Part shown: piece by piece, positions 14,407-22,592 of the stretch
Position numbering within the stretch: position 1 is the stretch's first letter
Layout: the number at the start of each line of letters is the position of its first letter
Assembly: GCA_919901915.1 (NCBI GenBank)
Contig: CAKKQB010000003.1
Coordinates: 7,530 to 59,867 of the forward strand
DNA: 52,338 nt
Source: Omnitrophica bacterium GWA2_41_15
GTDB lineage: Bacteria; Omnitrophota; Gorgyraeia; Gygaellales; Profunditerraquicolaceae
Direction: 5' to 3'
The notes under the pieces: generated by a model
The model's input: only the letters and a program-made list of their open reading frames with translations
Database searches by the model: none
What the model was told of the DNA's origin: nothing
Translations under genes and position numbers: made by a program

Positions 14407-15774
14407 TCATTTTGACTTCTGTTCAATATTTATATAATCATCAAACTTCATCTTTTCACCCAGCTCCTGCTTCACTACCCTTACTCTATCCGGAACGCAA
14501 GGATGAGTTCTAAAATAAGAATGGGGCTTAATAGGCGCCCGGCGATTTATTTCCTGCAATTTTTCTAAGAACCTGATTACGCCATGCGGGTCATAACCAG
14601 CTAATTTTGTATACCGCGCGGCTAATTGATCCGCCAACAATTCATCTTCCCGCGAATAACCTAAGAGCAACTCTGAAAAGGCAGCATCCGCGGCGCTACC
14701 TACCTGGCCGCCGGAAGAAGTCAGGGCGGTTAGTATTCTAAATATAGTATACTCTTGCATAGCCTGAAGTTTCTTAATACTGTGCCGCGCCACGATGTGG
14801 CCGATTTCATGAGCTAAAACTCCGGCAAGCTCATTATCATCGCTAATTTTATCAATCAAGCCTTTATTCACATAAACAAACCCACCGGGCAAAGATACGG
14901 CATTTACATCTTTTTCATCTAATACCCTAAAGGTGTAATTTATTTCTTTTCTATCGCAAACGCTCACAAGTTTCTTGCCTATATCTTCTACGCGCTTCTG
15001 TATTAAAGGGTCCTGGACGAGTTTATATTCCTTTTCTACTGCCTTCGCGATAGACTTGCCCATTCGCACTTCGCTGTCAGTGGTATAATAATAAGCCTCT
15101 TCCTGTTTAGTCGCGATATTATATTCAGTAGAGCACCCAGTTAGATAGAAAACAGAGAACAGAGAACAGAGAACAGAGAGAGCAAAAATAAAAAGATTGA
15201 CATCGAGCTTCTTAAGCATAAGATACAACTTTCTCATCGGCAGTCCCACTACATTATAAAAACATCCTTCAATCCTTCTAACAAAAAAAGCGCCCCTTCC
15301 TTGTATATCAAAACTGCCCGCCTTATCTAAAGGAGACACCTTGGCAAAATAACTATCTATCTCATCATCCGTTAGCTCATCCATATAAACTTTGGTTTTC
15401 TCGTAATCCATTAAAACTTGACCTTGACCCTGACCTTTCTCTATTATCGCGATACCCGTATAAAGCCACTGCGGATTTCTTGATAATCTTTTAAGCATTC
15501 TCTTGGCGTCTTTGAGATCCTTAGGTTTACCGAAAATTTTATTGTCCTGCACGCAAATAGTATCCGCGGCAATAATAATACCACTCTTTATCCTTTTAGC
15601 AGATTCCTTTGCTTTGTCCAGGGCATTCCTTTTCACTAATTGCGCGAAAGACATTTTCTTCGCTGTCTTTCTTTCTTTGATCTTGCCGGAAACAACCCTA
15701 AACTTTAACCCAAAAATCTCAAGAAGCCTTTTCCTCGCCTTAGAATCAGAAGCTAGATAAATATTTTTAATCAT
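14407..15774 (-). CDS. Maf-like nucleotide pyrophosphatase joined in frame to an M48 lipoprotein peptidase
   Basis: Residues 1-190 form a full Maf protein (LASDSKARKRLLE, AADTICV, GKPKDLKDAKRMLKRLS, YNVVGLP), a nucleoside triphosphate pyrophosphatase family. Residues 186-214 read as a lipoprotein signal (MLKKLDVNLFIFALS, then LTGC, Cys214). Then comes an M48 metallopeptidase with HEIGH (VLAHEIGHIVARH) and the downstream glutamate in LLADQLAARY. A cytoplasmic enzyme in front of a lipoprotein signal is odd. The ATG at 15219, with GAGAAAG upstream, could be a separate start for the peptidase. The signal peptide is encoded by 7-bp tandem repeats, so the single frame may be a fusion that varies in length. 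Confidence 0.85.
   Translation of the reverse strand: MIKNIYLASDSKARKRLLEIFGLKFRVVSGKIKERKTAKKMSFAQLVKRNALDKAKESAKRIKSGIIIAADTICVQDNKIFGKPKDLKDAKRMLKRLSRNPQWLYTGIAIIEKGQGQGQVLMDYEKTKVYMDELTDDEIDSYFAKVSPLDKAGSFDIQGRGAFFVRRIEGCFYNVVGLPMRKLYLMLKKLDVNLFIFALSVLCSLFSVFYLTGCSTEYNIATKQEEAYYYTTDSEVRMGKSIAKAVEKEYKLVQDPLIQKRVEDIGKKLVSVCDRKEINYTFRVLDEKDVNAVSLPGGFVYVNKGLIDKISDDNELAGVLAHEIGHIVARHSIKKLQAMQEYTIFRILTALTSSGGQVGSAADAAFSELLLGYSREDELLADQLAARYTKLAGYDPHGVIRFLEKLQEINRRAPIKPHSYFRTHPCVPDRVRVVKQELGEKMKFDDYINIEQKSK
15151..15178. repeat. Four perfect AACAGAG heptamers inside the signal-peptide coding region
   Basis: Four exact copies of AACAGAG on the plus strand, coding for LSVLCSLFSVF on the minus strand. 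Seven is not a multiple of three, so gain or loss of one unit would break the Maf-M48 frame. Confidence 0.9.
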
Positions 15775-15790
15775 TTTTTTTGAACACAGC

Positions 15791-15850
15791 CTTATCCGTG
15801 TTTATCCGTGTTTATCCGTGTTTATCCGTGTTTATCCGTGTTTATCCGTG
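15791..15850. repeat. Six tandem copies of a 10-bp unit (TTTATCCGTG)
   Basis: One CTTATCCGTG and five TTTATCCGTG run in tandem. The right end supplies the stop and last codons (NTDKHG) of the BaiN-like protein. The same unit family occurs at 47036-47150 behind lysS. Confidence 0.92.
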
Positions 15851-17088
15851 TTTCCCGCGCTCTCCCCTGCTAAATAACCCGTGGAAAACGCTGCCTGCAA
15901 ATTAAACCCGCCTGTATCTGCGTCCACATCAATCATTTCACCGGCAAAATAAAGGCCGCTGACAATCCGGGATTCCATAGTGCGCGGGTTTATATCCTTC
16001 AAAGATATACCGCCGCGGGTAATAAAGGCCCCGTCAACCGGCCCAGATTTAATGATATCTAATTTTAGGGCCTTCAATAAAGAAACTATTCTTTCGCGTT
16101 CTTGCTTTGTAATCTGATTCACCTTTCTCACCGGATCGATATCCAATATCCCTGAAAAACAGTCAACCAGCCTTTCAGGAAGTAAATCTTTAAGCGTATT
16201 TTTAAATGATTTATTCGGAGTATCCGCGAATTCTCTTAAAAGCCTTGCGTCAAGCTGTTCTTTAGATAAGCCAGGCTTTAAATCTATCTCAACAGAAACG
16301 CCCTTTCCCTTACTTAGCCAATCTGCAACTCTCCCGCTTAAGGTTAAAACCAAAGGGCCGGAAATTCCGAAGCCCGTAAACAACAATTCTCCTATCTCGG
16401 AAATAATCTGCTGATTTCCCGCGCTAAATTTAAGACGAATATTCTTTAAAGTAATGCCCTGTAAAGTTTTAGAATAAGCCTGCTTCGTCTCAAGGGATAC
16501 AAGTCCGGGCCCTAAGGGCACAACACGATGGCCTAACTTTTTTACTATCTCTATTCCTTCTCCGGTAGAACCCGTAAAAGCGTAAGATACTCCGCCCGTA
16601 GCCAAAATGATCTTATCCGCGGGGATAAGGATGTCATCAGTAAGCATTAAACCTTTAACTATATTTTCCCGCGCGACAATCTCTTTTAGGCAGGCATTAT
16701 AAATTATTTTTACTTTATTCTTTTGTAATTCATTCTCTAAAATACTAAGAACGCTATTTGATTTATCGGTTACGGGAAACACGCGCTGCTGCCTTTCTAT
16801 TTTAAGTTCTAAACCTCTTTTTTCAAAAAAATCTATGAGGTCCTGATTAAAGAATTTCTTAAACGCATCCCTTAAAAACTCCCCATTTTTAGAAAATTTT
16901 TCAAGAAAGGAATCCAAATCGCAAAAATTGGTGAGATTACAGCGGCCCTTGCCGCTTAAAAGAAGTTTTCTACCTAAGGCAGGATTTTTTTCTATGAGGG
17001 TTACGTCTTTTTGAAATTGACTCGCCCTGATTGCCGCCATCATTCCGGCAGGACCACCGCCTACTACAAATATCTTTCTGATTTCCAC
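15832..17088 (-). CDS. BaiN/HI0933-family flavoprotein
   Basis: The 418-residue protein has an N-terminal FAD-binding fold (FVVGGGPAGMMAAIRASQ), the family stretch GRKLLLSGKGRCNLTN, ATGGVSYAFTGSTGEG, and the C-terminal YFAGEMIDVDADTGGFNLQAAFSTGYLAG. These are shared by YhiN and BaiN proteins, NAD(P)/FAD oxidoreductases of largely unsettled substrate. The start is a GTG at 17088. The last residues NTDKHG come from the 10-bp tandem array. It lies 15 bp after pyrE. Confidence 0.9.
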   Translation of the reverse strand: MEIRKIFVVGGGPAGMMAAIRASQFQKDVTLIEKNPALGRKLLLSGKGRCNLTNFCDLDSFLEKFSKNGEFLRDAFKKFFNQDLIDFFEKRGLELKIERQQRVFPVTDKSNSVLSILENELQKNKVKIIYNACLKEIVARENIVKGLMLTDDILIPADKIILATGGVSYAFTGSTGEGIEIVKKLGHRVVPLGPGLVSLETKQAYSKTLQGITLKNIRLKFSAGNQQIISEIGELLFTGFGISGPLVLTLSGRVADWLSKGKGVSVEIDLKPGLSKEQLDARLLREFADTPNKSFKNTLKDLLPERLVDCFSGILDIDPVRKVNQITKQERERIVSLLKALKLDIIKSGPVDGAFITRGGISLKDINPRTMESRIVSGLYFAGEMIDVDADTGGFNLQAAFSTGYLAGESAGNTDKHG

Positions 17089-17103
17089 TGCATTAAACCC
17101 GGG

Positions 17104-17832
17104 TTAAAGACCAAAATCATTTATGGTAAAAATAGATTCTAGTTTCAGTCCGGTCTTGGCTAAATTTTCTTCTGCGCCCTCAAGCCGGTCCACAATTACA
17201 ACGGCCTTTTCGACTTTCGCGCCGATTTTATCAAGCGCCTGTTTTGCCTCAATAAGCGCTTTACCCGTAGTAGCTACATCATCAACCAAAATCACCCGGG
17301 CATTCTCTTTTAATGCCGGGCCTTCAATCTGGCGTTGCATTCCGTGGGATTTTGCCTCTTTGCGCACAATAAAAGTTTTAATAGGAGCCCCTTTTATGTG
17401 ACTTAGCGCCGCCAAAGCACCCACAATTGGGTCAGCTCCCAATGTCGGTCCACCAACCGCGTCTACGCCTTCATCTTTTATTAATTCTAAAATAATACTA
17501 GCCGTAAGATACGCCCCTTCAGGCGTCAGGGTAATTATTCTGCCGTCAAGGTAATATTTACTTACCTTGCCGGAAGACAAAACAAATTCACCCCTCTTCA
17601 AGGCTTCCCTGTTTAAAAGATTGAATAGTTTTGCCTTTAACCCAAACTGTGCAATAGAAACGGCATTCGACGGCAGATAAGGGCGCAACTTCGTCAGAAA
17701 AAAGCGCTTGCATACTAAAAGTATGCGCGCACTTTTTTCTAACAAATCTGCACCCTTCTTTACCGTCTCGGTGCTCATTTCTATTGCACGGTTTGGGTTT
17801 AATTCTTTTACTTCTAATTTCTCTATATTCAT
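17104..17832 (-). CDS. pyrE: Orotate phosphoribosyltransferase with palindrome-encoded N-terminal segment
   Basis: PyrE makes orotidine monophosphate from orotate and PRPP in pyrimidine synthesis. The catalytic region is normal: RGEFVLSSGKVSKYYLDGR, GGPTLGADPIVGAL, RKEAKSHGMQRQIEG and the PRPP loop VILVDDVATTGKAL. About 60 residues precede the usual start (LFNLLNREALKRGEF), against 5-10 in typical PyrE, giving 242 instead of about 185. The ATG at 17832 follows GGGGGGG at good spacing and no better start occurs later, so the extension is probably translated. Most of it is encoded by the palindromic element at 17638-17803. Confidence 0.92.
   Translation of the reverse strand: MNIEKLEVKELNPNRAIEMSTETVKKGADLLEKSARILLVCKRFFLTKLRPYLPSNAVSIAQFGLKAKLFNLLNREALKRGEFVLSSGKVSKYYLDGRIITLTPEGAYLTASIILELIKDEGVDAVGGPTLGADPIVGALAALSHIKGAPIKTFIVRKEAKSHGMQRQIEGPALKENARVILVDDVATTGKALIEAKQALDKIGAKVEKAVVIVDRLEGAEENLAKTGLKLESIFTINDFGL
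17638..17803. repeat. ~166-bp imperfect palindrome inserted in frame in pyrE
   Basis: The left arm (from TTAACCCAAACTGTGCAATA) and the reverse complement of the right arm (TTAAACCCAAACCGTGCAAT) match along nearly the whole length, about 80 percent by eye. They meet at the centre GCATACT-aaa-AGTATGC near 17720. The frame of pyrE is open through it. Its size, palindromy and in-frame position resemble Rickettsia palindromic elements. Confidence 0.85.
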
Positions 17833-17919
17833 CGCAAATCCCCCCCCTCTTTTTTTTGCATTAAAACATGCTCACATATTAACACATTTCATCATTCTTC
17901 GCAATTTCATTTTAACTGT

Positions 17920-18029
17920 GGGCGGTTCGCGAACCGCCCCTACGGATATCTTTTACAACAATGGGATCTAACCCCGTTTACGCATACGCCAATCAAACCA
18001 TCCCACTGGACCCCGGCTTTCGCCGGGGT
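17920..18029. repeat. Hairpins between pyrE and comF
   Basis: GGGCGGTTCGCGAACCGCCC with a CTAC tail (17920-17943) and CCCCGGCTTTCGCCGGGG (about 18011-18028). They occupy the divergent gap upstream of both pyrE and comF. Confidence 0.8.
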
Positions 18030-18059
18030 GACAATTTCCAACAATTTTAACTCTGCTCA

Positions 18060-18088
18060 TTGACAAAAACTGTTTTCATTGTTATTAT
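18060..18088 (+). promoter_or_regulatory. Sigma-70 promoter of comF
   Basis: TTGACA (18060-18065) and TATTAT (18083-18088) are 17 bp apart, 38 bp ahead of the comF start codon. Confidence 0.72.
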
Positions 18089-18125
18089 AGTTTTTCCTGT
18101 TCAGTATTAACTATTATAATAAATT

Positions 18126-18896
18126 ATGTTGCGCCAATTTATAAGACAACAAGGCAATGGTTTGGCTTTCCACATAGCCAAAGCCATAAATGGGTTAATT
18201 AATACTGTGTATCCAAAGAAATGCCTTGCCTGCAAAGAAAAACTCAAAGTACCGGCACAGAATGAACCTATTTGCGCAAGATGCTTAGTAAAAATCAAAA
18301 AAAATATTCCTCCATTTTGTTCATCCTGCGGAAGGCATTTAAAAAAAACAAATCTTACTAAGAATATTTGCCCGCATTGCCTCGAGACTAAATTACATTT
18401 TGACCGTGCCTTTAGTCCATTTGCTTATGAGGGCGCGATTAAAAAGCTAATTCATGAATTTAAATATAGGGGAAAAAACTACCTCGGCCCATATTTAAGC
18501 GCGATGATGGTTGAGTTTATCAAAGAGTACGATTTACCTATAGACTATATAGACTTTATAATCCCTATCCCATTGCATAAAACTAAACTTCGTGAAAGAG
18601 AATTTAACCAGGCGCAAATTTTGGCTGAACTTATCGCGAAAGAATTCGGGAAAGATACGCTTATTGGCGCGCTTAAACGCCACCGCTACACCAAAACACA
18701 AACGGATTTAGAGATAGCTGAACGCTTAGAAAACGTCAAAGACAGTTTTTTGGTTACAAACCCTCAAACCGTAAAAGACAAAAACTTTCTTGTTATTGAC
18801 GATGTTTTGACCACGGGGGCAACTTCTTCTGAGGCCGCGGCCGCGTTAAAAGAGGCCGGGGCAAACATTGTACTTGTTTTGACTTTGGCTAATTAA
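18126..18896 (+). CDS. comF: ComF-family phosphoribosyltransferase-like protein
   Basis: The 256-residue protein starts with a double zinc ribbon (CLACKEKL, then CARCLVKIKKN, CSSCGRH, CPHCLE). It continues into a phosphoribosyltransferase fold (FIIPIPLHKTKLREREFNQAQILAE and the PRPP loop FLVIDDVLTTGATSSEAAAALKEAGA). ComF acts in DNA uptake in naturally competent bacteria, but the family is also widespread in non-competent ones. It has its own promoter and is divergent from pyrE. Confidence 0.92.
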   Translation: MLRQFIRQQGNGLAFHIAKAINGLINTVYPKKCLACKEKLKVPAQNEPICARCLVKIKKNIPPFCSSCGRHLKKTNLTKNICPHCLETKLHFDRAFSPFAYEGAIKKLIHEFKYRGKNYLGPYLSAMMVEFIKEYDLPIDYIDFIIPIPLHKTKLREREFNQAQILAELIAKEFGKDTLIGALKRHRYTKTQTDLEIAERLENVKDSFLVTNPQTVKDKNFLVIDDVLTTGATSSEAAAALKEAGANIVLVLTLAN

Positions 18897-18911
18897 TTAC
18901 CGCTGAAAAAC

Positions 18912-19009
18912 CCTCTCTAGAGGGCGGATTTATCCGAACACGAATGTAGGGGTCGGATTTATCCGACCCGCAAAGAGATAACGACGAGCGCGATAAATCG
19001 CGCCCCTAC
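18912..19009. repeat. Cluster of GGATTTATCC and CCCCTAC hairpins
   Basis: Three palindromes lie between comF and lptF: GGCGGATTTATCCGAAC near 18924, GTAGGGGTCGG-ATTTATCCGACCC (18946-18969), and GCGCGATAAATCGCGCCCCTAC (18988-19009). The second and third point towards each other. No gene is seen in this 131-bp gap. Confidence 0.8.
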
Positions 19010-19027
19010 AAAAACGGTTACACACGA

Positions 19028-20122
19028 ATGAGAATACTGCGAACATATTTCCTAAAAGAATTTATCGGGCCTTTATTCATAGCCTTTAGTGTGCTTACTT
19101 TTGTAATGATTTTGGGGAACCTTATTAAAATAACGGACCTTATAATTAATAAAGGCGTGGATATCGTAAGTGTTTTTAAATTATTCCTTTTTATGATGCC
19201 CGCCCTAATTAAATACACATTACCTATCGCCGTTCTTGGCGGAGTACTTTTATCTTTAGGCAGGCTCTCTAATGACAATGAAATCATAGCAATCAGGGCA
19301 AGCGGAATAAACCTTATCAACCTAACGCTTCCGCTTCTCATCGTAAGCTTAATATTAAGCTTAATCCTGGTCGTGTTTAATGACAGGGTTATACCATACG
19401 CGCATTATGCTTCAAGAAAAACCCTGATTGATATAGGGATAAAAAACCCTGCCGCCGTCCTTGAGCCGGGGATATTTATTAATTCTTTTGAAAAATATAC
19501 CTTGTTTATATACCAAATAGAGCAAAACAAACTCACCAACATACGTATCTACGAACCTCAAGGAGAAGGCAAGCCCACCCGCACTATTATTGCCAAAAGA
19601 GGCGAATTTGTCTGCCTCCCGGAAAAAACAGTAAAACTAAAACTCATTGACGGAACTTCTGATGAATCAGACCCTAATAACCCCGCCAATTTTTATAAAG
19701 TCAATTTTAAAAATTATTTTCTAACTCTCAATTTAAGCCAGGAACGAAACAGAAAAGAAATAGAAAAGAAACCAAAAGATATGACCATACAGGAGCTTAA
19801 TGCTAATATTTCCATTTTGAAGAAAAAGGGGATTAATCCCGTGCCTTTAATAACCGAAATACATGAAAAAATCGCTTTGGCTTTTTCTTGTTTTGTATTT
19901 ATATTATTAGGTATACCCATGGCAATAATCACTAAACGACGCGAAAAATCAATTAACTTTGGCATAGCATTTCTTATTGTCGGAGTATATTACCTTTTAC
20001 TTATTGGCTCAGAGGCCTTAAGCCTGCAAGGATATCTTAATCCCGAAATTGCCATGTGGATACCTAATATCATTTTAGGCACAAGCGGAGCAATCTTACT
20101 TTATAAGCTATGCGCATACTAG
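19028..20122 (+). CDS. lptF: LPS export permease LptF
   Basis: LptF is one of two permeases that, with LptB, pull lipopolysaccharide from the inner membrane towards the outer membrane. The 364-residue protein has three N-terminal membrane segments, a periplasmic beta-jellyroll region (about 110-250) and three C-terminal segments. Family stretches include the start MRILRTYFLKEFIGPLFIAF, LSNDNEIIAIRASGI and LGIPMAIITKRR. It overlaps lptG by 13 bases. Its presence indicates an outer membrane with LPS or a similar glycolipid. Confidence 0.92.
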   Translation: MRILRTYFLKEFIGPLFIAFSVLTFVMILGNLIKITDLIINKGVDIVSVFKLFLFMMPALIKYTLPIAVLGGVLLSLGRLSNDNEIIAIRASGINLINLTLPLLIVSLILSLILVVFNDRVIPYAHYASRKTLIDIGIKNPAAVLEPGIFINSFEKYTLFIYQIEQNKLTNIRIYEPQGEGKPTRTIIAKRGEFVCLPEKTVKLKLIDGTSDESDPNNPANFYKVNFKNYFLTLNLSQERNRKEIEKKPKDMTIQELNANISILKKKGINPVPLITEIHEKIALAFSCFVFILLGIPMAIITKRREKSINFGIAFLIVGVYYLLLIGSEALSLQGYLNPEIAMWIPNIILGTSGAILLYKLCAY

Positions 20123-21207
20123 ACCGTTATATATTAAAATCCTGCTTAAGCATTTTTTTTGGCTGTATTTTCCTATTCCTTTTTTTATACGTTATTGTTG
20201 ACGTGTTCAGCCACCTTGATGAAATACTAAAGCAACAAGCCAGCCTATATATCCTGATAAGGTATTACTTGTCTTACTTGCCTATAATTTTTGTCCAAGT
20301 CTCACCTATCGCGGGGCTCTTAAGCACGCTTTATACATTCGCGTCCCTAAACCACAATAACGAAATTATCGCGATGCGCTCATCAGGGCTAAGTATATTC
20401 CGTATTACAAAACCGGTAATAATATTTGGGGTGTTACTTAGTATCTGCGTATTTTGGGTAAATGATAAATTCGTTCCGCAATCTTTCGCGTTGACTCAAA
20501 AAATCAAAACTCAAATGGAGAAAGGCGAAAAAAAAGGAAAACAAAATCAGGAAATCATCGATAATTTATCCATGTACGGATTAAGAAACAGGCTTTACTA
20601 TGTAAATAAATTCTTCCTTGCCACAAATACCATGGAAGGCATTACCATTTTAGAGCATGATGAAAATCAGAATGTAATCAAAAAAATAGTGGCTTCTAAG
20701 GGGGTTTATAGTGATAAACTTTGGAAATTTTATCAGTCTATAACTTATAATTTTGATAAAAATAGCCTAATCATAAAAGAACCGCTTTATTTTCAAGAAG
20801 AGATAATGACTATCCCTGAAACGCCTCACGACTTCCTTGCTCAAAGACAGCGTTCAGATTATATGAATATAAGCCAATTAGATGAATATATATGGAAACT
20901 ATCCAAAAGCGGCGCTACCACGGCAATAAGAAACCTTAAGGTAGACCTTTACCAAAGATTTACATCACCTTTCACAAGCTTAATCATCATTATTCTGGGA
21001 ATACCTTTTTCATTGATAGTCAAAAAGCGCACTACAGGGCTTTCTTCGATAGGATTGTCAGTAATGGTAGGTTTTTTATATTATATATTTAATTCCATAA
21101 GCATAGCCATGGGAAAAGCAGGTATATTCGCCCCTCTCTTAGCAGTCTCTTTAAGCCACATAATTGTCCTCGGGCTCAGCATATACCTAATCAGAGACCT
21201 CTCTTAA
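20110..21207 (+). CDS. lptG: LPS export permease LptG
   Basis: The partner permease to LptF, 365 residues with the same plan: three membrane segments, a periplasmic domain, and three more segments. It starts MRILDRYILKSCLSIFF, and LNHNNEIIAMRSSGLSIFRI and LGIPFSLIVKKRTTGL are typical. The short coupling overlap with lptF suggests balanced synthesis of the heterodimer. LptB, LptC and LptA are not in the window. Confidence 0.92.
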   Translation: MRILDRYILKSCLSIFFGCIFLFLFLYVIVDVFSHLDEILKQQASLYILIRYYLSYLPIIFVQVSPIAGLLSTLYTFASLNHNNEIIAMRSSGLSIFRITKPVIIFGVLLSICVFWVNDKFVPQSFALTQKIKTQMEKGEKKGKQNQEIIDNLSMYGLRNRLYYVNKFFLATNTMEGITILEHDENQNVIKKIVASKGVYSDKLWKFYQSITYNFDKNSLIIKEPLYFQEEIMTIPETPHDFLAQRQRSDYMNISQLDEYIWKLSKSGATTAIRNLKVDLYQRFTSPFTSLIIIILGIPFSLIVKKRTTGLSSIGLSVMVGFLYYIFNSISIAMGKAGIFAPLLAVSLSHIIVLGLSIYLIRDLS

Positions 21208-21210
21208 ATG

Positions 21211-21247
21211 AAAAGTGACAGTCACAAAGAGCGTGACAGTCACTTTT
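21211..21247. terminator. Hairpin between convergent lptG and alr
   Basis: AAAAGTGACAGTCAC (21211-21225) and GTGACAGTCACTTTT (21233-21247) form a 15-base stem with one mismatch around a seven-base loop. A-rich and T-rich ends make it a plausible bidirectional terminator for the two converging genes. Confidence 0.75.
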
Positions 21248-21274
21248 CGAAATTTTAGCAAAAATCGAATCTTA

Positions 21275-22432
21275 TTATTGATACAAACGCGGGACACGGC
21301 TTCCTAAACCACAAACAATTTCATAAGAGATAGTTCCCGCGAGGCCGGCCAACTCTTCTACGCTGATTCTACTTTTTCCCTGAGAACCGATAAGCACGAC
21401 CTCATCGCCGGCCTTAACCGGCAAATTTCCTACATCAACCATTATCTGGTCCATGCAAATATTACCACATACTTTAAAATGCCTGCCCTTGATTAACACA
21501 GGAGCCTGATTAGATAGATTTCTCGGATACCCATCGCCATATCCAATAGGCAAAGTTACAATAATAGTTTTTTTCTTGGTAACATAGGTATGCCCATAAC
21601 TTACCCCAAAGCCAACGGGAACCTTTTTAACAAATATAATCCTGGTTTTTAAACTTAAGACGGGTTTAAGATTTATCTTTGTCATAAATGTAGGGACAGC
21701 ACATTGTGCTGTCCCTACATCGTATTTCGCGGGATAAAGCCCGTAAAGCGCAAGCCCCGGCCTGATCATATTAAAATGGCTATTTTTATAACCAATAATC
21801 CCCATGCTGTTAGCAGTGTGGCGCAAAGGAATATTTATCCCCTGACTTTTTAATCTCCGGATTAAACTGTCAAATAAATTTATCTGACGCAATGTAAAAC
21901 CCCTATCCTGTCCCGCGAAAGGAAAATGCGTAAAAACACCTTCTATGTTTATAAATTTTAGTTTATGAATCCTTTTTATAAATTCCTCTGAATCTTTATA
22001 TAAAACACCGATTCTTCCCATGCCTGTGTCAACTTTAATATGCGCGTTTATAGGAACGCCCAAAAGACGCGCTTTTCTATTTAAGGCAAACGCCAAATCT
22101 TCATCGCAAACAGCAGGCGTAAGATGATATTCAAATACCGGATGAATATATTTTTTAAGCAACAGCCCCATTATTAGAATAGGCTGTTTTAGGCCTGCTT
22201 GCCTTAAACTTATGCCCTCATCAACAGAAGCAACGCCAAAAAAATCAACTTTACAAAAGGCTAATTTTCTAGCCACCTTAATCAATCCATGCCCATAAGC
22301 ATCTGCTTTGACGCAAGCCATCACCTTAACACCAGGCGACACCAACTTTTTTATCTGTTGAAAATTATGGGCTAAATTACTTAGATTAATTTCCGCCCAC
22401 GTAGGCCTGTATCCAATATAATTTTTATTCAT
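21275..22432 (-). CDS. alr: Alanine racemase with in-frame palindromic insertion
   Basis: Alr makes D-alanine for peptidoglycan, with PLP. The PLP lysine motif is VKADAYGHG, and the C-terminal part has the catalytic tyrosine region (GVSYGHTYV) and GNICMDQIMVDVG. The ATG at 22432 (MNKNYIGYRPTWAEI) fits the family start; the 17 codons further upstream in frame are repeat-derived. A palindromic repeat (21690-21718) adds residues reading VGTAQCAVPT between the GLALYGLYP and LKPVLSLKTRI regions, a site that is only a short loop in relatives. Confidence 0.93.
   Translation of the reverse strand: MNKNYIGYRPTWAEINLSNLAHNFQQIKKLVSPGVKVMACVKADAYGHGLIKVARKLAFCKVDFFGVASVDEGISLRQAGLKQPILIMGLLLKKYIHPVFEYHLTPAVCDEDLAFALNRKARLLGVPINAHIKVDTGMGRIGVLYKDSEEFIKRIHKLKFINIEGVFTHFPFAGQDRGFTLRQINLFDSLIRRLKSQGINIPLRHTANSMGIIGYKNSHFNMIRPGLALYGLYPAKYDVGTAQCAVPTFMTKINLKPVLSLKTRIIFVKKVPVGFGVSYGHTYVTKKKTIIVTLPIGYGDGYPRNLSNQAPVLIKGRHFKVCGNICMDQIMVDVGNLPVKAGDEVVLIGSQGKSRISVEELAGLAGTISYEIVCGLGSRVPRLYQ
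21690..21718. repeat. Palindrome inside alr
   Basis: GTAGGGACAGCAC and GTGCTGTCCCTAC form a perfect 13-base stem around ATT. It belongs to the same hairpin style as the one near 39811-39836 (GAGACACAAAATTTTGTGTC). Confidence 0.85.
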
Positions 22433-22487
22433 ACGTATCTCGTGGCTCGTTAAAACGTAAAGTGTAAAGCGTGAAGCGTCCAACTAT

Positions 22488-22583
22488 ATCAGCTTTCAGC
22501 CTTCAGCTATCAGCTATCAGCAAAAGATTTTAAGCTAAAAGCTGACGGCTGAAAGCTGATAGCTAAAAACTGAAAGCTGAATT
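22488..22583. repeat. Heptamer array and inverted array (CAGCTAT / AGCTGAA family)
   Basis: Units CAGCTTT, CAGCCTT, CAGCTAT, CAGCTAT are followed by units AGCTGAC, GGCTGAA, AGCTGAT, AACTGAA, AGCTGAA. The two halves can pair. It fills the gap between tsaB and alr. Confidence 0.85.
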
Positions 22584-22592
22584 ATTCACGCT

